From positions 1 to 36,883 of the forward strand of contig DXEG01000049.1 in NCBI GenBank assembly GCA_019115125.1: 36,883 bases of DNA, written 5' to 3'. This DNA comes from Candidatus Blautia faecipullorum (GTDB lineage Bacteria; Bacillota; Clostridia; Lachnospirales; Lachnospiraceae). Below, piece after piece: positions 36,738 to 36,883 of this stretch; within the stretch, counting starts at the first letter, position 1; each line of letters starts with the position of its first letter. Made by a program: the position numbers and the translations under genes. The notes under the pieces were generated by a model that saw only the letters and a list, made by a program, of their open reading frames with translations, ran no database searches and was not told the origin of the DNA.

Positions 36738-36883
36738 TTACATTTTTTCTGTCTTTCGCTGGACAGCCTTGACGATCTCCATAATAGGAATGATCAGTAC
36801 GGCCAGCCCCAGAGCGATCGCGTACTCCTTCAGATCGATAGGCGTAAACTTGAACGCGGCCGCCACAAACGGAACCTCTATCA
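36738..36883 (-). CDS. P-type cation-transporting ATPase, C-terminal end only
   Basis: Only the last 48 codons are in the window. They encode IEVPFVAAAFKFTPIDLKEY, then a hydrophobic helix, AIALGLAVLIIPIMEIVKAV, and a basic tail, QRKTEKM. This matches the end of the Cation_ATPase_C domain (helix 10) of calcium-type P-type ATPases. The catalytic DKTGT domain lies to the right and is not visible, so ion specificity cannot be judged. The stop is about 40 bases before the palindrome at the MFS promoter. Confidence 0.75.
   Translation of the reverse strand, partial: IEVPFVAAAFKFTPIDLKEYAIALGLAVLIIPIMEIVKAVQRKTEKM

Overview
The window looks like the chromosome of a Gram-positive, anaerobic gut-type Clostridia, most likely a Lachnospiraceae. 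The reasons are strong AGGAGG-type ribosome binding sites, SigA-type promoters, a CobA-HemD fusion in an early-tetrapyrrole operon, a GlpP-controlled glycerol-3-phosphate operon with the DUF1667 protein, and a prophage with Firmicutes-type genes. The species cannot be named from the sequence alone.

Bases 1 to about 15,041 are the integrase-proximal arm of a temperate phage or phage-like element. The element runs off the left edge and abuts the 3' end of a tRNA-Leu(CAA) gene, its probable attachment site. Reading right to left on the minus strand are a Cro-like regulator, two antirepressor-type proteins, small unknown genes, and a replication/recombination module: SMC-like ATPase, Sak4-like ATPase, DUF669 protein, SF2 helicase, primase-helicase and RusA resolvase. 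A repeat-rich putative replication origin lies beside the end of the primase gene. Reading rightwards are a CI-like repressor, an ImmA/IrrE-like protein, a 26-residue holin-like toxin faced by a predicted antisense RNA, a Uma2-family nuclease, and a tyrosine integrase broken by a one-base frameshift. No capsid, tail or lysis genes fall in the window.

Bases 15,042 to 19,977 are host chromosome: tRNA-Leu, a corA / rhomboid-like / lysA operon (minus strand), and a divergent lactonase gene.

Bases 19,978 to 27,600 hold a tightly overlapping minus-strand operon, hemA-sirC-hemC-cobA/hemD-hemB-hemL-aroC. It takes glutamyl-tRNA to uroporphyrinogen III and then to precorrin-2 and sirohydrochlorin. No late-heme genes are present. 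A separate cobaltochelatase gene, cbiK (33.9 kb), fits a pathway aimed at siroheme or cobalamin. aroC, from the aromatic pathway, is coupled to the end of the operon.

Bases 27,665 to 31,690 are a glycerol-3-phosphate oxidation operon (glpP, then glpA-like, glpB-like and DUF1667 genes). A strong intrinsic terminator lies between glpP and the dehydrogenase genes, as expected for GlpP antitermination. The remainder carries a TtcA-family gene, cysK, cbiK preceded by a 16-codon leader ORF, a membrane-anchored FKBP-type protein, an MFS transporter with a long palindrome across its promoter, and the 3' end of a P-type cation ATPase gene.

The most interesting signals are the convergent toxin/antisense RNA locus, the origin-like repeat cluster, the matched palindromic operators around the lysogeny switch, the leader ORF of cbiK, and the promoter-spanning palindrome of the MFS gene.
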